Made by a program: the position numbers and the translations under genes
Source: Pseudomonadota bacterium
Lineage (GTDB): Bacteria > Pseudomonadota > Alphaproteobacteria > Acetobacterales > Acetobacteraceae
Assembly: GCA_021829055.1 (NCBI GenBank)
Contig: JAJZCS010000147.1
Coordinates: 1 to 5,692, forward strand
DNA: 5,692 nucleotides
Direction of reading: 5' to 3'
Notes under the pieces: generated by a model
Seen by the model: only the letters and a program-made list of their open reading frames with translations
What the model was told of the DNA's origin: nothing
Databases searched by the model: none
Part shown: positions 5,664 to 5,692 of the stretch, in pieces
Numbering within the stretch: position 1 is the stretch's first letter
Layout: each line of letters opens with the position of its first letter

Positions 5664-5668
5664 CGATC

Positions 5669-5692
5669 ATGCCCATTGTAGCTGACAAAGTC
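5669..5692 (+). CDS. IS110-family transposase, first eight codons (cut by window end)
   Basis: The codons read MPIVADKV. From memory, many IS110-family transposases begin with a closely similar string (…IVADK/R…, followed by FVIGVDTH, whose Asp is the first catalytic residue of the DEDD domain). That block would begin just beyond the window. The strong GGAGG at 5659-5663 supports a real start. Eight residues are too few for a firm family call, but the company of four other IS families makes it likely. If correct, the enzyme would be a DEDD recombinase that works with a bridge RNA encoded in the element's noncoding end. Confidence 0.6.

Noticed and set aside
1..5692. CRISPR arrays, tRNA or rRNA genes, integron or phage attachment sites
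   Set aside because: I saw no regularly spaced repeats, no cloverleaf or conserved rRNA segments, and no integrase-linked repeats.

Overview
The window looks like an accessory stretch of an alphaproteobacterial genome or plasmid. The chorismate synthase resembles alphaproteobacterial AroC, and the IS types are common in acetic acid bacteria and relatives; this taxonomic guess is an inference. Two long reading frames look intact, both on the minus strand: a heavy-metal P1B-type ATPase (501-2375) and aroC (4211-5320). Almost everything between and around them is insertion-sequence debris from five families: IS630, IS256, IS200/IS605 (TnpB), IS5 and IS110.

Layout, left to right. 1-387 (+) is the frameshifted C-terminal end of an IS630-family transposase. 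388-500 holds nothing I recognise. 501-2375 (-) is the P-type ATPase. Immediately upstream of it, overlapping its start, is the C-terminal part of a VIT1/CCC1-family metal transporter gene (2362-2772, -), interrupted by a TGA where the family has Trp. 2774-3610 is an internally deleted IS256-family element with 25-bp terminal inverted repeats and a decayed minus-strand transposase. 3611-3705 (-) may be the N-terminal end of the same VIT gene. 3794-4198 (-) is the C-terminal zinc-finger end of a TnpB, followed by a terminator-like hairpin at 3803-3824. 4211-5320 (-) is aroC. 5380-5571 (-) is a frameshifted N-terminal fragment of an IS5-family transposase. 5669 onward (+) is the first eight codons of what looks like an IS110-family transposase; the sequence before it may hold its bridge-RNA region.

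How the parts fit. The ATPase and the VIT gene appear to have been a translationally coupled metal-transport operon. The IS256 element has broken it: the VIT middle is missing, while the ATPase frame survives. A small ORF that restarts after the VIT stop codon, with a good ribosome binding site, may still feed ribosomes to the ATPase start, which has no ribosome binding site of its own. aroC is a shikimate-pathway housekeeping gene squeezed between a TnpB remnant 12 bases past its stop and an IS5 remnant close upstream. I see no convincing undescribed system. The most useful leads are the decayed metal operon and the possible guide-RNA regions of the IS110 and TnpB elements.
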